A stretch of 64,000 bases of DNA from Astragalus membranaceus (GCA_039519185.1 CM076854.1:150274997-150338996); one strand, 5' to 3'. Positions 46,420-58,115 are shown, numbered from the stretch's first letter. Made by a program: numbers and translations. Notes: generated by a model not told the origin, from the letters alone.

Positions 46420-47320
46420 ATACTAACCATTCCAATTTTTTGGTTTTGGTGATGAAATGACCATTAAATCAGTATGGTCTTTGATACAAAATTGCAATGA
46501 GGCAAATAATGATGCATTTAAGCAAGATCGAATTCAAAGTCCCAATTAAAGTTTTTTTAATTCAACAATGCCAAAATAGACAGATATTTGAGGATGTTTA
46601 AGCCTGTCTTTTTGCTACTTACTTCTATTAGCAATTGCTACTGATAATTAGATTTGTGGGTGCTTACTGCTAGCTTGGACATCCTCTAGACCTTGTCTTT
46701 GATACAAAATTGCGATGACGCAAATAGTGATGCATTTAAACAAGAACGATTACGAGGTCCCAATTGAAAGTCCCAATCACAGTTTTTTAATTCAACAATT
46801 TCAAAATAAACAGATATTTGAGGATGTTTAGGCCTGTCTTTTTCCATAATTTCGTGTCCTGTTTTGCAATGTTTCATGTGCTGCTATACAGGTTTTAAAG
46901 CTAATTGCTGCTGACAATTAGATTTGTTGGTGCTTGCTGCTACTTGTATATCTCTAGACCTCGTGTGCTGCTAACTTATTTGACAGAGGTTCCAAAACAC
47001 AATTGGAAAGTCGGGTCCGTGATGCTAAACCATTCCAATTTTTGGGTTTGGGTGATGAGGTAAATAGAGATGCATTTAGGCAAGATCGATTACGAGGTCC
47101 CAATTCAAAGTCCCAAAGATAGTATTTTCTAAATTAACAATGCGAAAAAAGACAGATTTGAGGATTTTTAGGCCTGTCTTTTTTCACAATTTCTTGTGTT
47201 GTTTTGCCGCATTTCATGTGCTGCTATTCAATTTTTAAAGATAATTGCTGCTGATAATTATATTTGTTGGTGCTTGCTGCTTCTTAAATATCTCTAGATG
47301 CTTTGTGCTGCTAACTTTAA
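46420..47320 (+). repeat. Three-copy degenerate direct repeat (about 300 bp period)
   Basis: Copies at about 46430-46690, 46695-47010 and 47030-47310 share, in order, TGATGCATTTA, AAGATCGA (or AAGAACGA), AGTCCCAAT, ACAGAT-TTTGAGGAT, GGCCTGTCTTTTT, ATGTGCTGCTAT, AATTGCTGCTGA and TTGGTGCTTGCTGCT. No coding frame survives across copies. Origin unknown. Confidence 0.8.
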
Positions 47321-47845
47321 TTGACGAGGTCTGGTGCCACTTGAATTTTCTAAGGCTACGTGACTTCCCAACTAATGACTGAGACTATTGATCTCTGATG
47401 CTTGCCAGCGTGGGGGTTCACCGTTTGGTGATTTTCATGGTGTTCTCTCATTCCTTTCCAAGTGGTGTGGGGTATTAATTCCTGGAAGTCTCGATGTGGT
47501 ACTGATACCAACCTTGAATATACTCCGTTCACTACATGTTTAGGAGGTGCTTATAATTACAATGGAGTCTGCAAATAGAATTTCATGTAGGCTAACTTGC
47601 TTGCCACCATTGTTTTATATTCTGTTATCATTGAAAATGTTTAGATTTCAGCTCCTTATATACCAAGGTACGTGTATCAGTGTTGTATAAAATTGGGTGT
47701 ACTGAGGAGCCTTAATATTGGACACTGTATTATTGTATGGTACTTTGCTTAACTCTCCCAGCATGTGATTGGTGTACCCTCTTCAATCCTTCCTATGTGA
47801 CTTCCCAACTAATGACTGGACCAGCTCAATTTTGTTCTCCTGCAA
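47321..47845. other. Unassigned sequence
   Basis: Contains GTGACTTCCCAACTAATGACTG twice in shortened form (about 47360 and 47796), otherwise no recognised feature. Confidence 0.4.
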
Positions 47846-49938
47846 CTGCCAGTTTTGACGAGACCGGAACCCGAGGAATCTATATCTGTACTTGGCAATA
47901 GCCGACGAGGCGCTCAGCGCAGTCCTCGTCCGAGAAGATAGCTCGAGGCAGAATCCCATCTACTTCGTCAGCAAAGTCTTGCAAGGACCCGAGTTGAGAT
48001 ATCAGAAAGTAGAGAAGCTCGCCTGGCACTAGTAATCGCCGCACGACGACTAAGGCCCTACATCGTCGCCCACCAAATCATAATCAGAACAGATCATCCG
48101 ATTAGGAAAATTATACACCGACCCAACCAAGCGGGAAGGATGATCAAGTGGGCAGTCGAGCTCTCCGAATTTGGAATCAAGTACGAAGCTAGGTCGGCTG
48201 CGAAGGCTCAGGTCCTGGCAGACTTCGTTGCAGAAATGACCCCGACACCAGAAGCAAGCACTCAACCCGTCTGGACCTTGCATGTCGATGGCTCTTCCAA
48301 CAGCAAAGGGGGCGGGACTGGTCTAATTATAGAAAACTCCGAAGGCTTAACTGTGGAAGTGTCGCTTACTTTCTCTTTCTCCACCTCAAACAACCAGGCC
48401 GAGTACGAAACGTGCATTGCCGGGCTGCGATTCGCTCGAGAATTCAATGTAGCCAAGGTCGAACTCCACTTCGACTCGCTCCTGATGGTTTCTAAGATCA
48501 AAGAAGCTTCTGAAGGACGTGGTCCTTCAGAAGTATTTAGCAAAGGTAAGGGAACTACTAAAAACATTCGAACATGCGGAGGTCAAGCATGTCCCAAGAA
48601 CAGAGAACGTACGGGCCGACATCCTCGCAAAACTGGCCGAGTACCAAGAATCTAGGGAACCACCGAAGCGTTATCCAGGAAACATTTTCTCAGCCCAGCG
48701 TACAAATCGAAGCCACTCCTGGAACCGACGTTTTTGTGGTCAACCCAGTAGAATGTTGGATCGACCCCATCCTCAAGTATATTCAAGATGGGGAAGAATC
48801 TCAAGACCCAAGAAGGCCGCTCTAACCAGGAGAAGAGCGTCGTCATACTCTGTCATCGAAGGAAGGCTCTTCCGCAGGGGGTACTCCATGCCACTACTGA
48901 AATGCTTGCCGCCAGATAAGGCCGATTATGTGCTGGCGAGAGATACACGAAGGTATATGAGGGAACCACCTGGGTGGCCGATCGCTTGCCAAAAAGGCAC
49001 GCAGGGCGGGCTACTATTGGCCCACCATGGACGAAGACGCAAAGAGGCTGGTCAAGAAGTGCGACAAGTGCCAGCGACACGCCGATGTCCATATCGCTCC
49101 TCCTACAGAGTTGAATAGCATGAACCCCCCATGGCCATTCGCGTGGTGGGGGATCGACCTGTTGGGCCCGTTCCCTGTAGCACCGGGTCAATTCAAATAC
49201 CTGATCGTTGCGGTCGACTACTTCACGAAGTGGGTAGAGGCAGAGCCCTTGGCTACGATAACCTTTAGAAATTGCATGAAATTCTTCAAAAAGAACATTC
49301 TGGTGGGGTTCGGTGTGCCAGAAGTCGTGATCACAGATAACGGGACCCAATTCACCGATAAGGGGTAAGACGATGACTAACCTTGAAATCAAGCAACGCT
49401 TCACTTCGGTAGAACACCATCAAACCAAGGGTCAGGCAGAGGCCGCCAATAAAGTAATTCTTCGTGGGTTGAGAAGGCGACTCGACGAATCAAAAGGAAA
49501 CTGGGTGGAAGAGTACCATACGTACTATGGGCGTATCGCACGACCCCTCATTCCACTGCTGAAGAACCTCCGTTCAAACTAGTGTACGGCACAGAGGCAG
49601 TCATCCCTGTGGAAATCGGGGAACTAAGCTGGAGGACTACGAACCCGAAAGCGGCGCCAGAGAATAATCGAGCCATTAGAGAGGAGCTCGACCTCATCGA
49701 AGAGCTCAGAACGAAAGCCTCCCTGAGGGAGACCCTAATCAAGAAAAGAATAGCAACCAGATACAATGTGAAACTCGTCCCGAGAGAGTTCGCAATTGGC
49801 CAGCTCGTTCTCCGACTAGCCGATGTCGGGCAGAAAAATGCGGCTCAAGGAAAGGGAGCATACCAGCTCGTGACAATGGCCGGAGCAGCGGTCCCTAGAA
49901 CTTGGAATACCACGAAGTTAAGAAGATACTACACCTAG
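47846..49938 (+). pseudogene. Ty3-gypsy pol fragment (RT end, RNase H, integrase)
   Basis: Begins in the RT C-terminus (PVLTRPEPEES, then LYLYLAIADEALSAVLV), with ELRYQKVEKLA and IRTDHPIRKI of the gypsy RNase H. A second, plant-type RNase H follows (LHVDGSSNSKGGGTGLI, SNNQAEYETCIAGL), the arrangement of the Tat/Ogre-like lineage. Then come the integrase: CDKCQRHADVH, WGIDLLGPFP, VAVDYFTKWVEAE, ITDNGTQF, QAEAANKVILRGLRRRL, and the C-terminal ARYNVKL-like domain to YYT-stop at 49936-49938. Frameshifts lie near 47885, 48030, 48515, 48960, 49365 and 49560. GC content and codon use differ clearly from the AT-rich surroundings. Confidence 0.9.
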
Positions 49939-50702
49939 AAGATGTAACCAATTACTCTAAGGACAATTGTAAAACCGGGCCGAGAACTCTTTTACCCGCG
50001 GGTTTTTTTTAATGAGGCCGGTCTATCTGTCGTAAATAAGACGAGGCAAATTTTGTACATAATAATCAATTGATCGTTTCTTTTCCAAGGCAGGCGCAAA
50101 GATAGTCCCAGATCGGGCCCCTGCCTCCAGTCAACCTACTAGGCGAGTTAAGTCCGAGTCGAGTCTCGGTAAACTGTATACTAGGTTGGGTTGACAATCC
50201 GCCCATCAAAGTATATCGAAGCGACCACCCGAAGTGAGTCGCCCCTCCCTTTGAGCGAGTTCAATCTGGATCGAGATATCTGGCAAACTGCTCACAAGGG
50301 CAGGTAAAATGACCGAGCCACTTAATGGCCAGCGCGGTCCTGCCTCCAGTCAACCTACTAGGCGAGTTAAGTCCGAGCCGAGTCTCGGTAAACTGTCTAC
50401 TAGGTTGGGTTGACAATCCACCCATCAAAGTATATTGAAGCGACCACGCGAAGTGAGTCGCCCCTCCCTTTGAGCGAGTTCAATCTGGATCGAGATATCT
50501 GGCAAACTGCTCACAGGGGCAGGTAAAATGATCAAGCCACGTAATGGCCAGCGTAGAACCGACGTACACCCACCTTCAAGGGGGAATCGAGCAAAACGAG
50601 AGACGTAATAAGACTGCCTTCAGAAAGAGCGGGCGACGGAATTAGTACTGGGAGCATCAAGCCTGAACCCACCCTCCGGATGACTTCGGCTTGGGGGGAA
50701 AC
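49939..50702 (+). repeat. Gypsy 3' untranslated region with 219-bp tandem duplication
   Basis: CTGCCTCCAGTCAACCTACT starts at 50121 and again at 50340, giving a period of 219 bases; both copies run through AATGGCCAGCG, with few differences (for example GACCGAGCCACTT against GATCAAGCCACGT). The region ends in the polypurine tract TTGGGGGGAAAC just before 50703. Confidence 0.88.
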
Positions 50703-51053
50703 TGTTATGGACTGGGCCGAGGACCCAATCCTTGCGATAGGCCCGAACCTAATCCAAGGCACTATAGCAGAGAACTAAAGGCGCGCCTAGAATGAGCTCA
50801 GGGCGCCCCAACGACTGAAATCAAGCCGCACGATCCAACGGCTAGGAAGCGCCGCCGAACTCTATAAATAGACGTCAACCCCTTGCAAAAAGGTACACAC
50901 ATTCTATCCCATCTCATATTCCCTGCTTTGACTATATCCCCCCTGACTTGGGCGTCAGAGTGTCTTTGCAGGTACACCCGCCGGCTCTGCTCGCGACCTC
51001 ATCGTCCCACCAGAGCGATCCACATCAACCCGTTCTAACCCTTGGGCGACCAA
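50703..51053 (+). repeat. Gypsy 3' LTR (right boundary uncertain)
   Basis: Begins TGTTATGGACTGGGCC directly after the polypurine tract and holds a TATA box (TATAAATA at 50863-50870) in an otherwise GC-rich context. The right edge is placed where GC-rich sequence gives way to AT-rich DNA; no partner LTR or target duplication is in the window, so truncation cannot be excluded. Confidence 0.65.
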
Positions 51054-51616
51054 TGTACAGATTAGTTGAATACCCATGTAACTTGAAGAATTTATCTTTA
51101 ATATAACCTAGGATACCGCATATGATGCAAAATGGTTAATCCTTCTCGATGTTACTGATCTTGACAATTCATGATTTCACAGAAAATGCTACTCGAGTAC
51201 TAGAATTGGAACCAAGAATTTCTAGCTCTCGTTTTTCTTCTTGAAGCACCAAGGAAAAAACATGAAAAATGGAGGGAAGTGGATTCATACGTAGAATTTG
51301 TCCTCTTATCTAGCTATAAATACTCTCATTGTGTCTTATTAAGAAAGTTAACACATATTTTGATTGCCTGTGGCTAATCAAGGGTTGAACAACATAAATT
51401 TTACGTAGTGGATGCTTACTAACTGAGTGTTAGAAACACATTCAAGAAATGTATTCAAACTTGAAAGATTCTTGGACCATCTTGTTGACAATACCAGTCC
51501 TACAAATCGAGCCAAATCTATCTGACTATATCTCGCAGTGGAGGAGTAAATCACAGTCATAAAGAGAAGTTTGGAAACAGAATTCAAAATACAACATGCA
51601 ACAATGTTATTATTGT
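51054..51616. other. Unassigned AT-rich sequence
   Basis: No coding frame or repeat recognised. Confidence 0.4.
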
Positions 51617-52094
51617 GAAGACGCAATGGATAAATAGGATTGCCTTCTTGAAGTAGAATACTGATTCGATAAATAAAGCCATACTTATTCTTGGAACTAA
51701 TAACCTAAACCATGGCTCTTTTTGATTAAATGTAATTTTCTCCATCAATGGTGAGAGGGTGAGAAACTAGAAGCTGGTTGGAATTGTCAAAGGAACTTAG
51801 GAAAAAAATATCCATATATTTTTCTCATATTTATAAGGCTTGCTCCAGGCTGAAGGAAGACGCAATGGATAAATAGGATTGCCTTCTTGAAGTAGAATAC
51901 TCATTCGATAAATAAAGCCATACTTATTCTTGGAACTAATAACCTAAACCATGGCTCTTTTTGATTAAATGTAATTTTCTCCATCAATGGTGAGAGGGTG
52001 AGAAACTAGAAGCTGGTTGGAATTGTCAAAGGAACTTAGGAAAAAAATATCCATATATTTTTCTCATATTTATAAGGCTTGCTCCAGGATGAAG
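51617..52094 (+). repeat. 239-bp tandem duplication, two copies
   Basis: GAAGACGCAATGGATAAATA starts at 51617 and 51856. The copies differ at one or two positions by eye (ACTGATTCG against ACTCATTCG), so the duplication is very recent or recently homogenised. Confidence 0.93.
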
Positions 52095-52365
52095 GAATTC
52101 TTTGAATTGAAGAGAATGAATTGAATACATACTCTCCCTCTAATATAAAAATGTGAGGGAACTGAAGAATTGAAATCAGTTAAGAATTAGTTGTCATCAA
52201 TTGTAAACTCATAAAAAATTAACATCAACTAATATTTTAATATTCAACCGTAATAAAACTCAAATGTTAGAGGAAGTGTTAAAAAGACTGTTCCTAGCTG
52301 TTTTAATATTCAACCGTAATAAAACTCAAATGTTAGAGGATGTTTTGAAAAAGACATGGTGTTGA
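52095..52365. repeat. 66-bp direct duplication left of the CACTA element
   Basis: TTTTAATATTCAACCGTAAT starts at 52235 and 52301; the shared segment runs to GTTAGAGGA. The second copy ends close to the TGA target site at 52363-52365. Confidence 0.8.
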
Positions 52366-52639
52366 CACTAGTGGAAAAAAGACATTTTATAACAGTAATT
52401 CATATCGGTTAAAAACGACCTGGTGTTAAAAGTGACGCGGTGGCAATTTTGTAAATATTTTAACAACGTTTACAACGGTTGCTTCTCAAACCGATATAGA
52501 AAATGGTAATTTACATATTTCATATTGGGTCCACGCTATACCCGTTATAGAAAACGCTAATTCTGAATGCTAATTTACATATTTCATATCGGGTCCATGC
52601 TAGACCCGTTATAGAAAACCCAAATTTGTTAGGCACGGA

Positions 52640-53520
52640 GCCAAAATTATTTGCGTGCGCTCCCTTCCCTCTCGCTCCAAAAACAAGAGCGCAAAAACCC
52701 TTTCCCTTTCCCTTCCCTTCCATTTCGCTGGAACTCGCTGGAAACAAGAGATAAACCCTTTCCTTTCCTTTCGCGAACCATCATCATCAAACTCGCTGCA
52801 GAAATCCTCTCACTGCAAAAACCCTTTCGCATACCTCCAGAAAGCCTCTCACTGCAACCCTATCATCAAACTGAAACTCGCTGGAACAATATCATCAAAC
52901 GGCAACCATCTCGCTGCAACCACCGTGAGACGGTTCCTTTTTCTTTAACCAGGTTCCTTTTGAAAGCCTCTCACACTCTCGCACTCCATCACCACGTACA
53001 ACACTCACAAAACCCTCACTGTCGCTCACCGGTCACCACCAACCACTCACTGTCCCCACCAAAACGCAAAACCCTAACTATTTGATTCCTAATGTTTGAA
53101 CCCTAAGGTTTTAACGTGGTCCGATTCTGCTTCTCTTCATCAGCGATTCTGCTTCTTCATCGGCGATTCTGCTTCTTTTCATCGGCGATTCTGCTTCTTC
53201 ATCGGCGATTCTGCTTCTCTTCATCAGCGATTTTACTTCTCTCTGGTTGCAATTCTGCTTCTCTTCATCAGAAGTGTGATTCTGCTTCTCTCTGGCTCTC
53301 GGGTTGCGATTTGAACCATAACCCTCTGAAACGATTTTAACTCAGGTATGATTTGAACCCTCTGACTGCGATGAACATTCTGGTTGTTATTTGAACCCTC
53401 TCTGGAACCCTAATCAGTGAAATTTTAACCCAGATACGATTTGTGGTTGGGTGTGGTGCTCGCTTCTGGTCTTCTCATATTCAACAAGGGTGTGTAATTT
53501 TCCTCAGGTACAATTTGGGA
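52640..53520 (+). repeat. CACTA interior: low-complexity CT-rich part and short minisatellite
   Basis: 53118-53290 repeats GCGATTCTGCTTCTTCATCG-like units of 18-24 bases about eight times, with CGGCG/CAGCG variants. Sequence before it is CT-rich, like a plant 5' UTR or promoter, and GAACCCT motifs recur. The open frames across it are consequences of the repeat; no product is recognised. Confidence 0.7.
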
Positions 53521-54626
53521 TTCTGAATGCTTAATGTTTCTGCTTTGGTTTTTTAATCTGTTTATTGAATGGGTATGTTACTGCTCTCGTTACTGAATTG
53601 ATATAAATGTTTTTGCTTTGATATAAATGATGCAAATATATCCATTTAAATGCGTATGTTACTGCTCTGATTATTGAATTGATCAATTTTTTTCTCATGT
53701 GATATAAAAGTTTTTCTTGAGTTTCCAATGGATTGGCACACCCAAAGTCTTTGTAACTTTACAATGAAATTATGAAATCTGTATAATGCTCTAAGTTTTG
53801 TGATATAATGTAAATGCAGTTTTATAATGATATCGTGGTATAAATTTTACTACGAGTTTTGTAATCTGTGTAATTTTCCAATGATACTGTGGTAAGTAAT
53901 TTCTTTCTATTAAGTGTTTTGTGTCTCCAATAGTTTTGAAATCTATACTTGGTAACAGTAGCTGGAAGGCATTAGACGTGTACTGACTACTATTTTTTTA
54001 TGCTCAGTTGTTCATACTAAAACTTGGGAGGTCTAGTGTTACATATTTTTTGTCAAGTTGTTCATACTAAAACTTGGGAGGTCTAGTGTTACATATTTTT
54101 TGTCAACCATCTAGTTTTTGCACGTGCTTATATACTCTGAGCATTTTACTTATGCTTCTGGTTCTGAAGTCTATATGAGAGCTAGATTGAAGTTCTTCAA
54201 AATAGCTAGCTTGTTAAATTGTGAGCCTTGAGTAAAGGGAAAACAATGATGAAGCTTCTTTGTTCAGTTTTTTTTTATCATTTGGACATTCAAAATCTTA
54301 AACTTGCTAACAATGATATTGATTTTCATGACCTGGTTTTGTACTGTCTCAGTCAAAGGTTTTTTTTTCTATTGATAGATCGCGCTCTTTGTGTCTCTGC
54401 TGCTTTGAGCTGCTATTGAAAGAAAGTTACCTCTTGAACTATTGGATATGCTCTTGAAATATGATGATTTAGTTGTGTATCTTGTTGATCTTCGTAGTCT
54501 TTACTTATTGTTTTGCACAACTTTTAGTTTTAGCTTTCTTCTGAAAACAAACCATTTTGAAATCCTTTGTGAAAGAATCAAAATTCTAATATTCCATATA
54601 CCTTGTGTCATAAACATGATAAACAG
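53521..54626. other. CACTA interior, intron-like AT-rich sequence
   Basis: Contains a 50-bp tandem duplication (TTCATACTAAAACTTGGGAG at 54011 and 54061). The T-rich sequence leading to the GSK3 exon at 54627 is compatible with captured 5' intron DNA of that gene. Confidence 0.55.
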
Positions 54627-55140
54627 GAGATGTCTACCTCTGTTATCAATGGAGATAATTCTCTCACTGGTCACATCATATCAACAACAATTGGAGGCAA
54701 AAATGGGGAGCCCAAACAGGTATTATCTTTGTAAATCCCATTTTGCTGATAATACTACACTTTTGAATGATTTGCTGAGTTGTTAAGAATGCCATTTAAA
54801 ATTTATCCTGGATTGGAGGTTTGATGTCTTGTACAATGATTTTTGTAGACTATTAATTACATGGCAGAACGGGTAGTAGGAATTGGATCATTTGGAATTG
54901 TTTTCCAGGTATGCTAATACTATATTCATAACTCTTGCTATCTCCACCTATTATTGCACATGCTGATAATTGCTCTCTTAGGCAAAATGTTTGGAAACTG
55001 GAGAGGCAGTGGCCATTAAGAAGGTTTTACAAGACCGGAGATACAAGAACCGTGAGCTACAGTTGATGCGTGTAATGGATCATCCAAATGTGGTCACTCT
55101 GAAGCATTGTTTCTTTTCCACTACAAGTACAGATGAACTT
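54627..55140 (+). pseudogene. SHAGGY/GSK3-like kinase fragment captured in CACTA
   Basis: Three exons with GT-AG introns: 54627-54719 (EMSTSVINGDNSLTGHIIST, TIGGKNGEPKQ), 54849-54908 (INYMAERVVGIGSFGIVFQ, the ATP-binding glycine loop) and 54982-55140 (AKCLETGEAVAIKKVLQDRR with the catalytic Lys, then YKNRELQLMRVMDHPNVVTL and HCFFSTTSTDEL). This is the N-lobe of plant GSK3 kinases (brassinosteroid and stress signalling). The frame is open over all three exons, but the catalytic loop, DFG and activation segment are missing, so no kinase activity is possible. The flanks continue as non-coding sequence. Confidence 0.93.
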
Positions 55141-55523
55141 TTCATTAGAGCATTACAATAATGCTAATCAGAGAATACCAATCATCTATGTAAAACTTTC
55201 CACTACAATTTTGTTTGAAGTTCCTCTTCTGTACTCTGTTGGCTCTTTGGGTCTCATTTTATGGTTTCCTCTTCTGTACTCTGTCATCTGCTATCTTGTT
55301 TTTCATACATTTACTATTTAATCTTTTCCCCCACTAGTCTTAGATTACCCGTGAATTGTTCTAAACTTATGATTTGAATATTTGATGTAGGGAAATACTT
55401 CAATATGGCTTAGGTGATCTGATTTTCTGATTTTCCAGGAATTAGGCCAGAAAAAAAGGGAGGATGGACTGGGGGAATGGAAAAGTGTTGTTGCTATTTA
55501 TAAGTTACATATGGTGTTGAAAT

Positions 55524-55788
55524 ACAAGTGAAGTGCCACATAAATCACATTATGAATGAAACACGAGCAACAGTAATACTGAGAGGATGTGGTTCAGGAA
55601 ACAATGAAAGCTCAAATGGAAAAGGTACTTTCTTCATTTCTTGATCTGAACTTTTGAAGGTCATGTTATTTCATCATAGCTTAATTTTAATATAAAATGC
55701 CTTAAAATTCGAGTCCTTTTCTGGTAGCAGATGGACAGCAGCAGCCTCTGCATCTGTTTTTGTCTAGTAAGCTTAATTCATTTTGCAG
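55524..55788 (+). pseudogene. KH-domain protein (RIK-like) fragment captured in CACTA
   Basis: Two exon scraps: 55524-55624 (INHIMNETRATVILRGCGSG, ends at a GT donor) and 55731-55788 (DGQQQPLHLFLSSKLNSFC). The pattern NHIMNET-A-V-LRG followed by QQPLHLFLSS is that of plant KH-type RNA-binding proteins of the RIK/SF1-like group. Arg replaces the usual Gly in NETGATV. The upstream KH beta strand is not visible. The family assignment is from memory and weaker than for the kinase. Confidence 0.6.
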
Positions 55789-56565
55789 GTTAAATCTTTT
55801 TTGGCTTTTTATAACCAGTTATACGCTTAAAGCATTTCTTAAATGATTTTGGTTGCTAGCCTAGTTCTGAATTGATGTTGGCAATTTATGAAGATCTATT
55901 AGTCTTTGGCAATTGATTAAGTATGAAATATCTTTTTCAAATTTTTATTTTCAGTTATATGCTTATGTCATGTTAGATGATTTTGTTCCATGCAATGGGA
56001 GAGCATAGGTGTTTATGCAACCATAATTGTTGTTTATTTGGGGATTGATTATTTATTTGACATATGCTTCTTGCTGCGAGCTTGCAATTGTCTTGATTAT
56101 TGGGTCCATGAATATAATTAACAAGAACTTTGATGTTATAGGCATACTAGCAGTTTTAGAAGAAAATTTAGTATTAGAACATGAAATATGCTGAAAGCTT
56201 TCGGGGAGTAAAAAAGGTTGAGAATACTGGTTTTCGGAGTAGTTATACTTATCTTGGAGGGAAAACTTCAATTACTTGCTGCTTTTCATAGCAACTACAT
56301 AATTGAACTTGATTGAGGATGGTTTTCGTATTTGTAAATTTTGTTGGTTACATGATAGTGAGCCCAGTGTGGATCCAGCCCATTTGGGTCCAGTTCGACC
56401 AAATGTCGTCTTAAAGATATATTAAAATATTCCCAGGCCTAATAGCTTAAGGTTTTAGAATAGTTGGTCTTTGACATAATTGTTTCAAGAATTGTGAAGC
56501 ACTAGGGGTTGTACTCATTTTTATGCTATAATTTTCGCTTATTGAATTTCATATTTAAGTTGCAG
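55789..56565. other. CACTA interior, intron-like sequence
   Basis: AT-rich, with no exon recognised. A polypyrimidine stretch before TTGCAG at 56561 acts as the acceptor of the next fragment. Confidence 0.5.
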
Positions 56566-56740
56566 CTTCAAAGATAAAGAAAGATCCACCTACTGGTTTT
56601 GCTTTGATAAGACCACCAGGACATCACGTTGTTCCTCAAGGACCTATGGGCTTCTGTGTTTTTGGAAATGTGGCCATTGCGGCTCATAATGCTCAGCGTG
56701 TTCGTGGACTAAACCACGTGTTTATAATATGTTATGACTA
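56566..56740 (+). pseudogene. Histone deacetylase (HDA14-like) fragment captured in CACTA
   Basis: One exon following a TTGCAG acceptor: DPPTGFALIRPPGHHVVPQG, then PMGFCVFGNVAIAAHNAQRV and NHVFII. The RPPGHH pair and GFC-FNNVA-like stretch are the conserved core of Zn-dependent RPD3/HDA1 deacetylases; PTGFALIRPPGHH-VP-GPMGFCVFG matches the plant HDA14 type. The Asp-His zinc site that should follow (DFDVHHGNG) reads ICYDYVRQ, so the end is decayed or missplaced. It cannot be functional alone. Confidence 0.85.
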
Positions 56741-56960
56741 TGTACGTCAGATTGTACGTCAAATTGTGCGGATTAGATTTGATAATATGTATTTGAGTTT
56801 GTGCTGAGGATTTTGGATAGTTATGGAAAACAATTGAGGTTGTGCTAATTAGATTTGATAATATGTATTTGAGATTGTGATGGTTCATCTTTTAATTATT
56901 ATTATAATATTTGAGATTATACAGTATATACCTATCCCATTATGCTGATCAAAAACCACT
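56741..56960. repeat. Short duplication beside the HDA fragment
   Basis: TTAGATTTGATAATATGTATTTGAG occurs (in shortened form) at about 56772 and 56850, about 78 bases apart. Confidence 0.65.
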
Positions 56961-57298
56961 TTTTTTAAAAAAAATCTAGTTTTAATATCGGTTCTAAAAT
57001 CACCTGATGTTAAAAGTCAATATTTAATATCAGTTTCTCTGGATAACCGATGCCAAAAGTACTTTTTATATCGGTTCCAATAAAAAACCGATGTCAAAAA
57101 TACGCTTATACTTGATAAAAATTGGCTTTTTAAAACGGGTCTACGAGTAACTGATATGAAATCCATTTTTTCATATCGGTTCAGGAACCGATATGAAATG
57201 TCCCTATTTTTTATATCTCCTTTTTCTGCATCGGTTCAGGAACCGGTATGAAATGTCAATTCTAACCGATATGAAATGCCTTTTTCCCACTAGTGTGA

Positions 57299-57949
57299 TA
57301 GCTACACCCAACTACAAATTCTAATAAGGTACGAATGGAAGGCCCAGTAGATTGCAAGAATCGCACTTAAAGTCTTAGACTAGACCACCCTGTGAGTATT
57401 TGGGTTAATTAAGGCCTATTCTTCCTACAACCCCCAGCTACTCACTGGACACTCCAAAATCATGCGAAAAGACCAAAATGCCATTAATGAAACGCGTGCT
57501 TCCCTTTTTTTGGGATTACGAAAGTTCGAAAATATACTTCTGAACCAGTTTGGGCCCAAAGTGTCGGGTGTTATTTCTTTGCAGACACACCTTTAATGAC
57601 AATGTTAACATGTCCGCAAGTTAAAAACCGAACCTGTATGGACTCAAAGTGCCGAACCTTTGAAAAATACTACAGAACTGTATCACAGATATTTTGTGTG
57701 TTTTAACGGCTTTCCACTGACCATTATTATCAACGGCCTAAAATCAGTCAAATGTGTCAGAAAAAGGAGTGGCTGAATTTTTCTTTGGAAAATGTGCCAC
57801 AATAGATGGAATTTCAACGGTTCTGATTTATGATTATCTATTAAAATCAACGCTCACATTTGACCACACCTATTATCAATAGGTTCTCACTTTTCACTAA
57901 GTGTCACAAACACCCCATCAACATTTCTGCTTCTTATCTATAGCTGGCA
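57299..57949. other. Unassigned sequence
   Basis: No open frame or repeat I can support. Confidence 0.4.
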
Positions 57950-58115
57950 AAATGGGTCGAGCCTGACGGGTCGGGTAGCCTGCAAAAGCATAGGGTTTGG
58001 GCTAACAAAATTGATCCCATTTTTTTAATACGGGCTTTTTAGCCCGTCCAAAAAAGGCCCGAGCCCGCATTGGGCTAGCCCGATCGGGTTATGGGTAGCC
58101 CATAGGCCCACAGGT
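57950..58115. mobile_element. Possible hAT-type terminal sequence
   Basis: AGCTGGCAAAATGGGTCGAG, followed by repeated GGGTCGGG, GGGCT and AGCCCG motifs, looks like the terminus of plant hAT elements of the TGGCAAAACGGG type. No opposite end or 8-bp duplication was found. A relic at best. Confidence 0.35.

Larger units (their letters stand above)
52366..57295 (+). mobile_element. Non-autonomous CACTA element carrying gene fragments (4930 bp)
   Basis: Starts CACTAGTGGAAAAAAGACAT and ends, as reverse complement, CACTAGTGGGAAAAAGGCAT. A 3-bp TGA duplication flanks it (52363-52365 and 57296-57298), as expected for CACTA (En/Spm) transposons. Subterminal repeats of the ATATCGGTT/AACCGATATGA type crowd both ends (52400-52620, 56980-57290). 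No TNPA/TNPD-like transposase is visible. The interior carries exons of at least three host genes on the + strand. Orientation is assigned by those fragments. Confidence 0.93.

Noticed and set aside
48853..49404. 183-codon - strand ORF
   Set aside because: Antisense of the gypsy integrase (CDKCQRH, WGIDLLGPFP), which is on the + strand.
53096..53314. Repetitive ORF with FFIGDSAS units
   Set aside because: Created by the short GATTCTGCTTC minisatellite in the CACTA interior; all frames over it show similar repeats.
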